Shown here piece after piece: positions 44,318 to 54,760 of a DNA stretch of 64,000 nt (position 1 is its first letter; the number at the start of each line of letters is the position of its first letter). The translations under genes and the position numbers were made by a program. Below the pieces are notes generated by a model, which was not told where the DNA came from, did no database searches, and was given only the letters and a program-made list of their open reading frames with translations. The DNA is from Alphaproteobacteria bacterium (GTDB taxonomy: Bacteria > Pseudomonadota > Alphaproteobacteria > Sphingomonadales > Emcibacteraceae). The DNA lies in contig NVTE01000002.1 in the NCBI GenBank assembly GCA_002401455.1, positions 232,319 through 296,318 of the forward strand. The letters are read 5' to 3'.

Positions 44318-44409
44318 AGCTCCATTGATTCTCACAGCCAACGACCCTGTGATTATCTGCGCTTACTACGGCTCCAGCATATTAACCAAAGACTTCTTAC
44401 AGGATTAAA

Positions 44410-44808
44410 ATGACTGAGAAAACTTACAGAATCTCTGAACTTTCGGAAGAATTCGGCATCACGCCCCGGACGTTACGATTTTATGAAGACCAGAAGCTGA
44501 TCGCGCCGACACGCCGGGGACAAACACGGATATATTCCAAAAAGGACCGGGCCAGACTTGCCTGGATATTGCGCGGTAAGCGCGTTGGATTCACCATTTC
44601 CGAAATGGGCAAACTTCTCGACCTTTATTATCTGGAGGGCGGCAAGGCCATCCAGCGTGAAATTGGCCTGAAGCATTGCCACGACAGAATCAAAACACTA
44701 GAACGCCAAAAGCAGGATATTGATGAGACCCTCAAGGAACTCAAAGACATTATAGAGATGTTCAAGAACTGGGAACCGAGTCCCGTCCAAGACAACACAA
44801 AAGATTAA
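44410..44808 (+). CDS. MerR-family regulator, LiuR type
   Basis: 132 residues. An N-terminal MerR winged helix (YRISELSEEFGITPRTLRFYEDQKLIAP), a dimerising coiled coil (about 85-120, HDRIKTLERQKQDIDETLKELKDI) and no effector-domain cysteines, so it is not a metal sensor. This layout fits LiuR, which controls branched-chain amino-acid or fatty-acid breakdown in proteobacteria. It heads the operon it probably controls: acyl-CoA dehydrogenase, thiolase and FadB follow on the same strand. The palindrome at 44289-44310 is its likely operator. Confidence 0.9.
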   Translation: MTEKTYRISELSEEFGITPRTLRFYEDQKLIAPTRRGQTRIYSKKDRARLAWILRGKRVGFTISEMGKLLDLYYLEGGKAIQREIGLKHCHDRIKTLERQKQDIDETLKELKDIIEMFKNWEPSPVQDNTKD

Positions 44809-44825
44809 ATCAGGAGATACCCCCC

Positions 44826-46616
44826 ATGCCAAGTTATTCCGCACCCGTAAATGACATCAAGTTTTTATTGCATGATTATTTTAATCTGCAGCAACACAAT
44901 CATATGCCCGCCTTTGCCGAAGCAACGCCGGACCTTCTGGATGCTATTCTGGATGAAGCCGCAAAAGTGACCGAGAATGTCTTTCAGCCGCTGAATCTCC
45001 CCGCTGATGAGCAGGGATGCCGTCTGGAAGATGGCAAGGTCATCACCCCCGATGGCTTCAAGGAAGCCTACAACCAGTATGTTGAGGGCGGTTGGCAGGG
45101 CATGTCCGGGGACGTAAAATATGGCGGCCAGGGCCTGCCGCAAACCCTTGGGCTGGTGCTTAATGAACTGATGGTTTCTGCCAACTGGGGTTTTGCCATG
45201 TATCCGGGCCTGACCAAGGGCGCGACTGAATCCATTTATGCCTGGGGCACCGATGAGCAGAAAGACCTCTATCTGCCGAAAATGTATGCCGCCGAATGGG
45301 CGGGCACCATGAACCTGACCGAGCCCCATTGCGGCACCGACCTAGGCCTGCTCCGGACCAAGGCCGAGCCGGCGGGTGACGACAGCTATAAAATCACTGG
45401 CACCAAGATTTTCATTTCCGCCGGCGACCATGACCTGACCGAAAATATCATCCATCTGGTTCTGGCCCGCATCCCGGGCGGCCCGGAAGGCATTAAAGGC
45501 ATCAGCCTGTTCATCGTGCCGCGCAACACCATCAACCCGGACGGCTCTATTGGCGACAATAATGGCGTCACCTGTGGCTCGCTGGAAGAAAAGATGGGCA
45601 TCCATTCCAACGCCACCTGCGTCATGAATTTTGATGGCGCCACCGGTTATCTTCTGGGCGACAAGCACAGAGGCATGAAAGCCATGTTCACCATGATGAA
45701 CGAAGCCCGCCTGGGCGTCGCCATTCAGGGGCTGGCCATTGCCGAGGTTGCCAACCAGAACGCGGTTGCCTATGCCAATGACCGTATCCAGGGCCGAGCC
45801 CTGACCGGGGCAAAAAATCCTGATGACAAGGCGGACCCGATCATTGTTCACCCGGATGTACGCCGGATGCTGATGACCAACCGGGCCTTCATCGAAGGCA
45901 GTCGGGCCATGGCCATCTGGGCTGGTATCCTGGTCGACACTACCCGCGAACATGCCGATGAGGCCGAACGGGCCAAAGCCGACGAAATGCTAGCGCTGAT
46001 CACCCCGGTCCTAAAATCCTACCTGACCGACCAGGGCGTTGAAGCCGCCAGTCGGGCGCTCCAGTGTTTTGGTGGCCACGGGTACATCCGCGAATGGGGC
46101 ATGGAACAATTCCTGCGCGACAGTCGCATTGCCCCGATCTATGAAGGCACCAACGGCATCCAGGCCATGGACCTGATCGGCCGCAAACTGCCTGCCAATG
46201 GCGGCGCGGCAATCCGGGCCTATTTTGACATGATCCAGACCTTCATTGATGACAATAAATCAAATGAAAGCCTGGCCAAATATATTCCATTGCTGGAAAA
46301 AGCCCTGGGCCGCCTGCAGGCCGCAAGTATGTGGCTGATGCAGAATGGCATGGAAAATCCCAACAACGCCGGATCAGGGGCCCATTATTACCTGAACCTC
46401 CTGGCGCTGGTGACCATGGGTTATTTCTGGGCCGACATGGCCAGGAAAGCCAGTGAAATGCTCGCCGCAGGTGAAGGCGACAAGACTTTCCTGGAAAACA
46501 AACTGATCACAGCAGACTTCTTCTTTGGTCATATGTTGCCAGAAACCTCCTCCCTTAAAGTAAAAATCGAAGCCGGTGCGACCAGTGTTATGGGCCTTGA
46601 CGCCCAATCATTCTAA
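44826..46616 (+). CDS. Acyl-CoA dehydrogenase, long form
   Basis: 596 residues, about 200 more than a standard acyl-CoA dehydrogenase, with an extended C-terminal domain (from about 465, FDMIQTFIDDNKSNESLAKY...). The catalytic base is Glu440 in PIYEGTNGIQA. Other motifs are MNLTEPHCGTDLGLLRTKAEP and KIFISAGDHDLTENI. This is the large bacterial FadE-like group that acts on medium to long acyl-CoA. CAGGAG lies nine bases before the ATG. It starts the catabolic part of the operon. Confidence 0.94.
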   Translation: MPSYSAPVNDIKFLLHDYFNLQQHNHMPAFAEATPDLLDAILDEAAKVTENVFQPLNLPADEQGCRLEDGKVITPDGFKEAYNQYVEGGWQGMSGDVKYGGQGLPQTLGLVLNELMVSANWGFAMYPGLTKGATESIYAWGTDEQKDLYLPKMYAAEWAGTMNLTEPHCGTDLGLLRTKAEPAGDDSYKITGTKIFISAGDHDLTENIIHLVLARIPGGPEGIKGISLFIVPRNTINPDGSIGDNNGVTCGSLEEKMGIHSNATCVMNFDGATGYLLGDKHRGMKAMFTMMNEARLGVAIQGLAIAEVANQNAVAYANDRIQGRALTGAKNPDDKADPIIVHPDVRRMLMTNRAFIEGSRAMAIWAGILVDTTREHADEAERAKADEMLALITPVLKSYLTDQGVEAASRALQCFGGHGYIREWGMEQFLRDSRIAPIYEGTNGIQAMDLIGRKLPANGGAAIRAYFDMIQTFIDDNKSNESLAKYIPLLEKALGRLQAASMWLMQNGMENPNNAGSGAHYYLNLLALVTMGYFWADMARKASEMLAAGEGDKTFLENKLITADFFFGHMLPETSSLKVKIEAGATSVMGLDAQSF

Positions 46617-46629
46617 AAGGAACAAAAAT

Positions 46630-47835
46630 ATGACTGAAGCTTACATTTATGATTATGTGAAGACCCCGCGCGGCCGGGGTAAAGCCAACGGCAGTCTTCA
46701 TGAGGTAACCCCCATTGACCTGCTAACCCAAATTCTTAAAGCCCTGAAAGACCGGTCAGAATTTGATCCGGCCCTGGTCGAGGAAATCATCACCGGCGTT
46801 GTCGCCCCCGTGGCCGAACAAGGCTCTGTTATCCCACGCTTTGCCGGCATTCAGGCCGGATACGGCCATAGTGTTCCCGGTGTCCAGCTGAACCGCTTTT
46901 GCTCCTCCGGACTGGTCGCAGTCAACTATGCCGCTGCCCGGGTCATGTCCGGCATGTCCGACCTGGTGATCGGCAGCGGTGTCGAAGCCATGTCCCGGGT
47001 CCCCATGGGATCAGACGGTGGTGCCTGGGCCGTTGACCCACAGACCTCATCTGAGATCGGCTTTGCCCCCCAGGGCGTCGGTGCTGACCTGATGGGCAAC
47101 CTTTATGGCTTCAGCCGTGAAGATTGTGACGCCTTCGCCATCCAGAGCCAGCAACGGGCCAAAGCGGCCTGGGACAAGGGCTATTTTGAAAAATCCCTGG
47201 TCGCCATCAAAGATAAACTTGGCATGACCGTGCTCGACCATGACGAACATATGCGGCCCGAAGCGACCCTGGAAGCTCTGGGTGGACTGAAGCCTTCCTT
47301 TGCCGATTATGGCGCCTTCGGGTTTGACAGCATCGCGCTGCAAAGATACCCCCACATCGAAAAAGTCACCCATATTCACCATGCCGGTAATGCCAGTGGC
47401 ATCGTCGACGGTTCCGCCGGAATGCTGATTGGCACCCGCGAAATGGGCGAAACCCTCGGCCTGAAACCGCGGGCTAAAATTGTCGCCTTCGCCGATATCG
47501 GCTCCGAGCCGGTTGTGATGCTGGACGGCCCTGGCCGCTCTGCCCAGAAAGCCCTGAAACGGGCCGGAATGACCACCAGTGATATCGACCTGTGGGAAAT
47601 CAACGAAGCCTTTGCTGCGGTCTCCCTGCGCTTCATGCAGGAACTGGATCTGGACAGCTCCAACGTCAATGTTAACGGTGGCGCCATTGCCATGGGTCAT
47701 CCTCTCGGGGCCACCGGGATCATGATTTTGGGCACGGCCCTGGAAGAACTGGAACGGACCGGTAAATCGACCGCCCTTGCGTCCCTTTGTGTCGGCGGCG
47801 GCATGGCCACGGCAACCATCATCGAGCGTGTATAA
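46630..47835 (+). CDS. fadA: Acetyl-CoA C-acyltransferase (thiolase)
   Basis: 401 residues. The nucleophile Cys91 in [11 protein letters not shown], base His357 in [14 protein letters not shown] and Cys387 in LCVGGGM give the full thiolase triad. It cleaves 3-ketoacyl-CoA with CoA. AAAAGGAAC precedes the ATG at 46630; the open frame upstream to 46576 lies inside the acyl-CoA dehydrogenase gene. Together with FadB it forms the trifunctional complex. Confidence 0.96.
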   Translation: MTEAYIYDYVKTPRGRGKANGSLHEVTPIDLLTQILKALKDRSEFDPALVEEIITGVVAPVAEQGSVIPRFAGIQAGYGHSVPGVQLNRFCSSGLVAVNYAAARVMSGMSDLVIGSGVEAMSRVPMGSDGGAWAVDPQTSSEIGFAPQGVGADLMGNLYGFSREDCDAFAIQSQQRAKAAWDKGYFEKSLVAIKDKLGMTVLDHDEHMRPEATLEALGGLKPSFADYGAFGFDSIALQRYPHIEKVTHIHHAGNASGIVDGSAGMLIGTREMGETLGLKPRAKIVAFADIGSEPVVMLDGPGRSAQKALKRAGMTTSDIDLWEINEAFAAVSLRFMQELDLDSSNVNVNGGAIAMGHPLGATGIMILGTALEELERTGKSTALASLCVGGGMATATIIERV

Positions 47836-47850
47836 AAAGGAATTAAAAAA

Positions 47851-50004
47851 ATGACTGAAATTATTAAATTTGAGCTCGATCAGGATGGCGTTGCCCTATT
47901 GACAATGGACCTGCCGGGCAAATCCATGAACATCATTTCAGCCCAGCTGCTGGACGAACTGGAAAGCATGGTCACCCGCATTGCCGAAGATGATGCCATC
48001 AAAGGCGCAGTGATCGCCTCTGGCAAAGTCGGTTCTTTTGTCGCCGGTGCTGACCTTGACATGCTGTTGAGCTGGACCGACAAGCTGGAAGATGGCACGC
48101 CGGAAGACCTGTTTAACGCCGCCTTCCGTATGAATGACCTGCTGCGCAAGATGGAAACCTGTGGCAAGCCGATTGCGGCCGCCATCAATGGCCTTGCCCT
48201 CGGCGGTGGTCTGGAAATCTGTCTGGCCTGTCATTACCGGGTTGTCGCGGATAATCCAAAAATCACTCTTGGTTTCCCAGAAGTCATGGTTGGCCTTCTG
48301 CCCGGTGCCGGTGGCACCCAGCGCCTGCCCCGCCTGATGGGGGTTCAAGCCGCCCTGCCGTTCCTGCTGCAGGGTAAAAACATGAACCCGAAGAACGCCC
48401 TGGCCAACAATGTAGTGCATGAAGTCGCGCCCCTGGAAGAGATCATCGACAAAGCCAAAGCCTGGATTACCGGTGGCGGCAAAGCGGTCCAGCCATGGGA
48501 TGTCAAACGCTTCAAGGTTCCTGGTGGCCAGGGGGCCTTCAACCCTGGAATTGCCCAAACCTTCATGGGTGCCCAGGCTATGGTTCAGAAAGAAACCAAA
48601 GGCAATTATCCGGCGGCCGTCGCCATCCTGTCCTGTGTCTATGAGGGCCATCAGCTGCCCATGGATACCGCGATCAGAATTGAAAGCAAATATTTTGCCA
48701 CTCTTCTGATGGGTGACGTGGCCCCGAACATGATCCGGACCCTGTTTGTCAACAAGCAGGCTGCTGAAAAAGGCATCCGCCGTCCTAAAGATGTACCGGC
48801 CATGAAAACCAAGAAACTTGGTATGTTGGGTGCGGGCATGATGGGCGCAGGCATTGCCTTTGTCTCTGCCATGGCCGGGATTGAGGTCGTTCTGCTGGAC
48901 CGGGAACAGGAATTTGCCGATAAGGGCAAAGCCTATTCCGAAGGCCTGCTGGCCAAACGGGTCAAACGCAAGAAGATGACCCAGGAAAAAGCCGATGGCA
49001 TCCTGGCCCTGATCACGCCGACCACCGACTATGCCGATCTTAAAGGCTGTGACCTGATCATCGAAGCCGTGCTCGAAGATGTCGCGGTTAAAGCCGACGT
49101 TACTGCCAAGGTTGAAGCCGTGGTTGGCACAGACTGTATCTATGCCTCCAACACCTCGACCCTGCCGATCACCGAACTGGCCAAAGCTTCCCGCGATGAG
49201 AACCAGTTTATCGGCATTCATTTCTTCTCCCCCGTGGACAAGATGCCTCTGGTCGAGATTATCATGGGCGACAAAACCAATGACCTTGCCCTGGCCAAGG
49301 CCCTTGATTATGTCAAACAGATTCGCAAGACCCCGATCGTGGTCAATGACAGCCGGGGCTTCTATACCAGCCGCTGCTTCAGCACCTATGTCATGGAAGC
49401 GTTGAATATGATCGCTGAAGGCATTACCCCGGCCCTGATTGAGAATTCAGGTTCCTTTGCCGGCATGGCCGTCGGCCCGCTGGCGGTTGGTGATGAGGTC
49501 AGTCTTGAACTGAGCTATCATGTGGGACAAGCGACCAAGAAAGCCCTGGGCGATGCCTATGTTGTTCAGCCTGCTGACGGCGTTGTGGAAAAACTCTATC
49601 TGGAGCTCGGCCGTAAAGGCAAGAAAAACGGCAAGGGTCTTTATGACTATCCTGAAGGCGGTGAAAAACACCTGTGGCCCGGACTTGCCGAGCATTTCCC
49701 CGCGGCCGAAAATCAGCCGACATCAGAAGAAGTTACCAAACGTCTGCTCTATCGTCAGGCGATCGAGGTTATCCGCTGCTTTGAAGAAGGTGTCTTCCAG
49801 GCACCGGAAGATGCCGACATCGGCGCGATCTTTGGCTGGGGGTTTGCCCCCTGGACCGGCGGGCCACTGAGCATGGTCGACACCATCGGCGTCAAGAAAT
49901 TTGCCGCCGAATGTGATCGCCTCGCCCAGGCCTATGGTGCCGGATTTGCCGTGCCGAAGATGCTGCGCGACAAGGCTGAAAAGGGTGAAAATTTCTACAG
50001 CTGA
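47851..50004 (+). CDS. fadB: Fatty acid oxidation complex alpha subunit (enoyl-CoA hydratase / 3-hydroxyacyl-CoA dehydrogenase)
   Basis: 717 residues. The N-terminal crotonase domain (1-190) has Glu122 in GGGLEICL and Glu144 in GFPEVMVG. The Rossmann NAD domain starts at about 328 ([14 protein letters not shown]) with the catalytic histidine in [18 protein letters not shown]; two helical substrate domains follow to the C-terminus. It catalyses the second and third steps of beta-oxidation and binds the thiolase. Fifteen bases separate it from fadA. Terminator at 50041. Confidence 0.96.
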   Translation: MTEIIKFELDQDGVALLTMDLPGKSMNIISAQLLDELESMVTRIAEDDAIKGAVIASGKVGSFVAGADLDMLLSWTDKLEDGTPEDLFNAAFRMNDLLRKMETCGKPIAAAINGLALGGGLEICLACHYRVVADNPKITLGFPEVMVGLLPGAGGTQRLPRLMGVQAALPFLLQGKNMNPKNALANNVVHEVAPLEEIIDKAKAWITGGGKAVQPWDVKRFKVPGGQGAFNPGIAQTFMGAQAMVQKETKGNYPAAVAILSCVYEGHQLPMDTAIRIESKYFATLLMGDVAPNMIRTLFVNKQAAEKGIRRPKDVPAMKTKKLGMLGAGMMGAGIAFVSAMAGIEVVLLDREQEFADKGKAYSEGLLAKRVKRKKMTQEKADGILALITPTTDYADLKGCDLIIEAVLEDVAVKADVTAKVEAVVGTDCIYASNTSTLPITELAKASRDENQFIGIHFFSPVDKMPLVEIIMGDKTNDLALAKALDYVKQIRKTPIVVNDSRGFYTSRCFSTYVMEALNMIAEGITPALIENSGSFAGMAVGPLAVGDEVSLELSYHVGQATKKALGDAYVVQPADGVVEKLYLELGRKGKKNGKGLYDYPEGGEKHLWPGLAEHFPAAENQPTSEEVTKRLLYRQAIEVIRCFEEGVFQAPEDADIGAIFGWGFAPWTGGPLSMVDTIGVKKFAAECDRLAQAYGAGFAVPKMLRDKAEKGENFYS

Positions 50005-50040
50005 TTGATAAATCAAGCTTAAGTCATCAGCTTAAATTTC

Positions 50041-50072
50041 AGGCCAGAGGGTTCACCCCTCTGGCCTTTTTT
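50041..50072 (+). terminator. Terminator after fadB
   Basis: AGGCCAGAGG at 50041-50050 pairs perfectly with CCTCTGGCCT at 50058-50067, followed by T. It closes the MerR-acyl-CoA dehydrogenase-fadA-fadB operon. Confidence 0.85.
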
Positions 50073-50101
50073 ATAGCCGACATGTCTTTTTTGATATCTG
50101 T

Positions 50102-50130
50102 TTGTTTCTTCGGCCCGGATTTGCTAGATT
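50102..50130 (+). promoter_or_regulatory. Probable yceI promoter
   Basis: TTGTTT at 50102-50107 and TAGATT at 50125-50130 are 17 bases apart, placing the start close to the YceI gene (ATG 50158). Confidence 0.45.
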
Positions 50131-50157
50131 ATCCCAAAATAACATTGGGAAAACATC

Positions 50158-50757
50158 ATGCTACGTATCAAATTATTGACAACTTTCACTCTCTGTCTTC
50201 TGTCCCTGGCCCTGACCGGGAGCTTTGCCCGGGCCGACTGGACATTGGACCAGGAAAATTCACAGCTGTCCTACGCCTCAATCAAGAAGGGCAGCATCGG
50301 CGAGAATAATCACTTCCAGAAACTGGATGGCCGGATTACAGACGCCGGCGAGATCACCCTGCTGATCGACCTGGCCAGCGTCGAGACCTGGGTCGATATC
50401 CGCAATGCCCGCATGAAGGAATTCTTCTTCAAGACCCTGGATTTTCCCGTCGCCACCCTACGTGGCCAGATTGACATGGCAAAATTCAACGACCTGAAAG
50501 TCGGCAGTCAGCAGGCTTTTGACCTGAGCTTCGATTTTGACCTTCATGGCCAATCCCAGACCATCGACGCCGAATTGGTCATCATGCGCCTGTCGGAAAA
50601 GACCGTTGTTGTCATTCCCGGTGAATTTATTTTTCTCGATGTGAAACAATTTAATTTACTTGCCGGCCTGAAAAAGCTACAGGAACTGGCGAAGCTGCCG
50701 TCCATCAGCAGCGTCGTTCCGATCGTCTTTCATTTAACCTTCACGCAAGTGCCGTAA
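50158..50757 (+). CDS. YceI-family exported protein
   Basis: 199 residues. A signal peptide (LRIKLLTTFTLCLLSLALTGSFARA) is followed by the lipocalin-like YceI barrel (WTLDQENSQLSYASIKKGSIGENNHFQKLDGRI, DIRNARMKEFFFKTLDFPVATLRGQI). YceI proteins bind isoprenoid quinones or lipids in the periplasm and are induced by stress in other bacteria. The C-terminus (VVPIVFHLTFTQVP) is complete. The next gene starts 17 bases later. Confidence 0.92.
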   Translation: MLRIKLLTTFTLCLLSLALTGSFARADWTLDQENSQLSYASIKKGSIGENNHFQKLDGRITDAGEITLLIDLASVETWVDIRNARMKEFFFKTLDFPVATLRGQIDMAKFNDLKVGSQQAFDLSFDFDLHGQSQTIDAELVIMRLSEKTVVVIPGEFIFLDVKQFNLLAGLKKLQELAKLPSISSVVPIVFHLTFTQVP

Positions 50758-50774
50758 CCAACAAGAGCTCATTC

Positions 50775-51764
50775 ATGTCTTCCATTTTTAAAGCGACCGC
50801 CACAGCGGCTGTTCTGTCCTGCGCCCTCTCTATTTCCACTCTCGCGCAAAACCAATTATCACCGGATATCATGAATCTTTTGATTGTGGCATCGGAACGG
50901 AATAATGGGTCTGCCCTGGATATAGTGGCGGAGATTGCCCTGGCCGCCAATCCCGCCGCCGCCGAAGACATTCACCAGTTGGTCGCCACCCTGAAGCTCA
51001 ATCAGTCGGCAAAGCCTGCAAAAACTATCGCGCCCCCGCCGGTCGCCACGCCAAAAGCTCAGACGGTCGCCAAAATAGCCCCCGCTACAGAGCTTGCGGG
51101 CGACCAGCCCGGTTATTTCAGTTTTAAAGGCTGGGACGGGGAAGCGGAACTGAATTTCCTCCGTTCCTCAGGCAATACCAGTCAGGAATCCCTTGGCCTG
51201 GCCGGTAAAATTCACCGGGACTCCGGGGAATTTCACCATGTGATGACCGCTTTCATTGACCGCAACAAAAACACCGGCGTGATAGACAAACAAAGATGGG
51301 GCCTGACCTACAAGCTGGATTATGATTTCTCGGAAAAATTATATATCACCGGTTTTGCCGGCTATGAAAATGACCAATTCGGGGCCTTCCGCGAACGGAT
51401 CACTTCCTCGCTCGGTATCGGTTACCCAGTCATCCGCAATGACAGCTATAGCTGGAAACTGGAGGGCGGTCCCAGTGTCCTGTTCACCCGTGAGCTGCCC
51501 GGAGAGGGCTATATAAGCAGCTTTAACGGATTTGCCAGCAGCATTTTTGGCTGGACCATCAATGATCGCAGCAATTTTTCCAATAACATCATCTTCTATC
51601 TCGGGGAAAAGAATGTCATTGAAAGCAAGTCAGCCCTGACCGTCAAAATCAACGGTGCCCTCAGCAGTAAATTCTCCTATGATATTATGTATGACCGGGA
51701 TGCCCCCCTGGACCGCAACAGGACCGACACAGTGGCCCGCGCTGGTCTGCTTTATGATTTCTAG
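50775..51764 (+). CDS. Exported DUF481 outer-membrane barrel protein
   Basis: 329 residues. The signal peptide (FKATATAAVLSCALSISTLA-QN) precedes a helical, Ala/Pro-rich linker (about 75-115) and a DUF481 beta barrel (from about 115: AELNFLRSSGNTSQESLGLAGKIHRDSGEFHHVM to the terminal aromatic end DTVARAGLLYDF, typical of outer-membrane proteins). Function unknown; family members are found in salt-stress and envelope contexts. It is convergent with metW, five bases away. Confidence 0.9.
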   Translation: MSSIFKATATAAVLSCALSISTLAQNQLSPDIMNLLIVASERNNGSALDIVAEIALAANPAAAEDIHQLVATLKLNQSAKPAKTIAPPPVATPKAQTVAKIAPATELAGDQPGYFSFKGWDGEAELNFLRSSGNTSQESLGLAGKIHRDSGEFHHVMTAFIDRNKNTGVIDKQRWGLTYKLDYDFSEKLYITGFAGYENDQFGAFRERITSSLGIGYPVIRNDSYSWKLEGGPSVLFTRELPGEGYISSFNGFASSIFGWTINDRSNFSNNIIFYLGEKNVIESKSALTVKINGALSSKFSYDIMYDRDAPLDRNRTDTVARAGLLYDF

Positions 51765-51769
51765 AAGAT

Positions 51770-52396
51770 TTACTTCCGAGTGATCACATACATGCCCTGG
51801 GTCGCCATCAGGTTGGCCAGGCGAATAGCCTGAACCCGCATCCGGTAGCCCCGGGCATCAATCGCCATGGACTGCTCAATATGAATGTTCGCCTGCCGAC
51901 AGAGGTTGACAAAATCCCGAATGGTGCAGAAATGGATATTTGGCGTGGAATACCACGGATAGTCCAATGTGCTATTCACCGGCATCGTCCCCAAAAGCCC
52001 AAGATTCAACCGGACTTTCCAATGACCAAAATTGGGAAAGGAAACAACAGCTTTGCGCCCGACCCGTAACAGCTGTTCCAGCATCAGGTCCGGCCGCGTC
52101 ATGGCCTGCAGGGTCTGGCTCAGGATCACATAGTCAAAAGACTGGTCCGGATAGAAAGAAATATCCTCTTCCGCATTGCCCTGAATGACCGACAGCCCCT
52201 TGGCGATGGATTTGTTCACCCCTTCCGGGCTCAACTCAATTCCGCGACCATCGACCTGCCTCTCCCGCACCAGATAATCCAGCAGGCTGCCATCACCACA
52301 GCCGACATCCAGGACCGTTGACCCCGGTTCAATCACTCGGGCAATTTCCAGCAGATCAACCCGGATATCAGACGCCCGGGACTCTTGTGAATTCAT
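51770..52396 (-). CDS. metW: Methionine biosynthesis protein MetW
   Basis: 208 residues, methyltransferase-like fold with the SAM-binding [16 protein letters not shown] and [16 protein letters not shown]. In alphaproteobacteria metW is always behind metX and supports homoserine acetylation, perhaps by activating MetX; it is not a standalone methyltransferase of known substrate. ATG overlaps the metX stop by four bases. Confidence 0.95.
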   Translation of the reverse strand: MNSQESRASDIRVDLLEIARVIEPGSTVLDVGCGDGSLLDYLVRERQVDGRGIELSPEGVNKSIAKGLSVIQGNAEEDISFYPDQSFDYVILSQTLQAMTRPDLMLEQLLRVGRKAVVSFPNFGHWKVRLNLGLLGTMPVNSTLDYPWYSTPNIHFCTIRDFVNLCRQANIHIEQSMAIDARGYRMRVQAIRLANLMATQGMYVITRK

Positions 52397-53571
52397 GGCT
52401 TGTTCTCCCCGTCCATAGCCTCTGCTTCTGAGCTGAGGAAGCCGCGGACAACCGCATCCATATCCGGACAGTCGAGCAGGAAGCTGTCATGGCCCTTATC
52501 CATCTCAATATCAGCAAAGCTAACCCGTGCCCGGGCCGCATTGAGCGACCGCACAATATGACGGCTTTCTTCGGTGGTATAAAGCCAGTCCGAGGTAAAG
52601 GATAAGACACAGAAACGGGTTTTGCTTTCCTTAAAGGCCGAGGCTAAAATACCGTCATGACCCGCCGCCAAGTCGTAATAATCCATGGCGCGGGTGATAT
52701 AAAGATAACTGTTGGCATCAAAGCGATCAACAAAAGATATCCCCTGATGGCGCAGGTAGCTTTCAATCTGAAAATCCGCATCAAAGCCAAAGGCCACTTT
52801 GTCCCGGTCCTGAAGGTTGCGTCCAAAACGGCTGGTCAGCCCACTTTCCGACATATAGGTGATATGGGCTGCCATACGCGCCACGGCCAGCCCGGCATGG
52901 GGCGGCTCATCATGATCCAGGTAACGCCCGTGGGCCCAGTTGGCATCAGCCATGATCGCCTGACGCCCCACTTCATGAAACGCAATATTCTGTGCCGAAT
53001 GCCGCCAGGTGGTCGCGATGGCAATCGCTGTTCTCACCCGGTCCGGAAAATCTACCGCCCACTGCAGGACCTGCATGCCGCCCATGGAGCCACCAATAAC
53101 CGAAAAGAGCTTATCAATGCCCAGATGATCCAGCAGCCGGGCCTGGGCTCGGACCATATCGCCAATGGTGATCACCGGGAAATCGAGACCATAAGCCTTA
53201 CCGGTATCCGGGTTCAGGGACGCCGGCCCGGTGGTTCCGGCACAGGAGCCCAGCACATTAATACAGATCACATAATAACGGTCCGTATCCACCGGCTTGC
53301 CGGGTCCGACCATAGTTTCCCACCAGCCACGCTTGCCGGTGATCGGATTGGTACCGCGGACATAATGATCGCCGGTCAACGCATGACAGACCAGCACCAC
53401 ATTGCTTTTGTCCGCATTCAACCGTCCCCAGCATTTATAGGCAACTTCAAACGGACCAATTTTCTTGCCGGAATCAAGCGGTAACGGCTGATTTTGCCCC
53501 AGTGTCACCACGTCGGCAAAGCCTTCATCCGCTGTTTCTTTTTTCGATTCCTGTTGAGTTTCGTGGTTCAT
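52393..53571 (-). CDS. metX: Homoserine O-acetyltransferase
   Basis: 392 residues, alpha/beta hydrolase fold. Nucleophile elbow [12 protein letters not shown], motif [10 protein letters not shown] and [14 protein letters not shown], catalytic histidine in [10 protein letters not shown]. It acetylates homoserine for methionine synthesis. The start is uncertain: ATG at 53571 (chosen for its typical length) or ATG at 53583, neither with a clear ribosome site. It is divergent from hisC, 94 bases apart. Confidence 0.95.
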   Translation of the reverse strand: MNHETQQESKKETADEGFADVVTLGQNQPLPLDSGKKIGPFEVAYKCWGRLNADKSNVVLVCHALTGDHYVRGTNPITGKRGWWETMVGPGKPVDTDRYYVICINVLGSCAGTTGPASLNPDTGKAYGLDFPVITIGDMVRAQARLLDHLGIDKLFSVIGGSMGGMQVLQWAVDFPDRVRTAIAIATTWRHSAQNIAFHEVGRQAIMADANWAHGRYLDHDEPPHAGLAVARMAAHITYMSESGLTSRFGRNLQDRDKVAFGFDADFQIESYLRHQGISFVDRFDANSYLYITRAMDYYDLAAGHDGILASAFKESKTRFCVLSFTSDWLYTTEESRHIVRSLNAARARVSFADIEMDKGHDSFLLDCPDMDAVVRGFLSSEAEAMDGENKP

Positions 53572-53665
53572 AAAAAACAACATAATCAATATCTGACAAA
53601 AGAACAGTTGTATTTTACCGAAGATGAATATAAATCCAATAAAAGATCATAACAGGATAAATACC

Positions 53666-54757
53666 ATGAGTGGACTGGAACCGAGGCCCTGGATAAAGAA
53701 TCTTGACGTTTATGTCGGGGGAAAATCCCATGCGGATGGCGTCCAGAAGGTCGTCAAACTTTCCTCCAATGAAAGCGCTCTCGGCTCAAGCCCGATGGCC
53801 ATTCAGGCCTATCTGGATGAAGCCCAGAAATTGCATCGCTACCCCGACGCCTCCTATCATGACCTGCGCGCTGCCCTGTCTGAGAAATATGACATCAACC
53901 CCGCTCAAATCGTCTGTGGCATTGGCTCGGACGAAATCCTGAAACTGGCTTGCCGGGCTTACATTGCGCCGGGGGATGAAGTGATCTTCAGCCGCCACAG
54001 CTTCATGATGTATCCCATCGCCGCCGCCAGCTTTGGCGGGATTCCAGTGGAAGTGGATGACACCGACTACACCACCAATGTGGATAATATACTGGCTGCC
54101 ATCACCGATCGGACCCGGATCATCTTCCTGGCCAATCCCAACAACCCCACCGGCACCTATATCTGTGCGACAGAGGTCGAGCGCCTGTGGCGGAACATTC
54201 CGGACTCTGTGCTGTTGGTGCTGGACGGCGCGTACGCCGAATTTGTCGCAGCCGACGATTTTCAGGCCGGCATTGAACTAGTGAAGAAGGCCCGCAATGT
54301 CTTGATGACCCGGACCTTCTCCAAACTCTACGGCCTCGCCGCATTACGTCTGGGCTGGGGTTATGCCTGCCCGGAAGTTGCCGCCATCCTCGACAGCATC
54401 CGCGATCCGTTCAACCTGCCCTCCGTCACCCAGGCGGCCGGGGTTGCCGCCCTGAAAGATCAGGAGTTTGAGGCCCGGGCCAAAGCCCATAACCTGACCT
54501 GGCTGAACTATCTCGCCACGGAGCTGACGGCCATGGGCCTCGAGCCCATCACCAGTGTCGCCAACTTCATCCTGATCCGCTTTCCGGACCTGAAGGACAA
54601 GACAGCCGAAGCCGCCAATGACTTCCTGCTGGCCCAGGGCTATATCCTGCGCTGGCTGCCGGGACAAGGACTGGGCCATTGCCTGCGCCTGACCGTCGGT
54701 ACTGAAGAGCAAAACCGGGACGTGATCGGTCTGCTGAAAGAGTTTTTGGGACAATAG
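53666..54757 (+). CDS. hisC: Histidinol-phosphate aminotransferase
   Basis: 363 residues, PLP aminotransferase I/II. Schiff-base Lys220 in RTFSKLYGLAALRLGWG, cofactor region GIGSDEILKLACRAY and NPNNPTGTY. The pairing with tyrA suggests it also serves tyrosine or phenylalanine synthesis as a broad aromatic aminotransferase, as known for alphaproteobacterial HisC beside tyrA. I start at the ATG at 53666; an upstream ATG at 53624 has no ribosome site. Confidence 0.95.
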   Translation: MSGLEPRPWIKNLDVYVGGKSHADGVQKVVKLSSNESALGSSPMAIQAYLDEAQKLHRYPDASYHDLRAALSEKYDINPAQIVCGIGSDEILKLACRAYIAPGDEVIFSRHSFMMYPIAAASFGGIPVEVDDTDYTTNVDNILAAITDRTRIIFLANPNNPTGTYICATEVERLWRNIPDSVLLVLDGAYAEFVAADDFQAGIELVKKARNVLMTRTFSKLYGLAALRLGWGYACPEVAAILDSIRDPFNLPSVTQAAGVAALKDQEFEARAKAHNLTWLNYLATELTAMGLEPITSVANFILIRFPDLKDKTAEAANDFLLAQGYILRWLPGQGLGHCLRLTVGTEEQNRDVIGLLKEFLGQ

Positions 54758-54760
54758 AAC

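Noticed and set aside
47938..49221. Long minus-strand open frame of 427 codons
   Set aside because: It lies wholly inside fadB, which is clearly coding on the other strand; no ribosome site or family motif.
53572..53665. SAM riboswitch before metX
   Set aside because: The 94-base divergent gap leaves little room and shows no SAM-II pseudoknot sequence.
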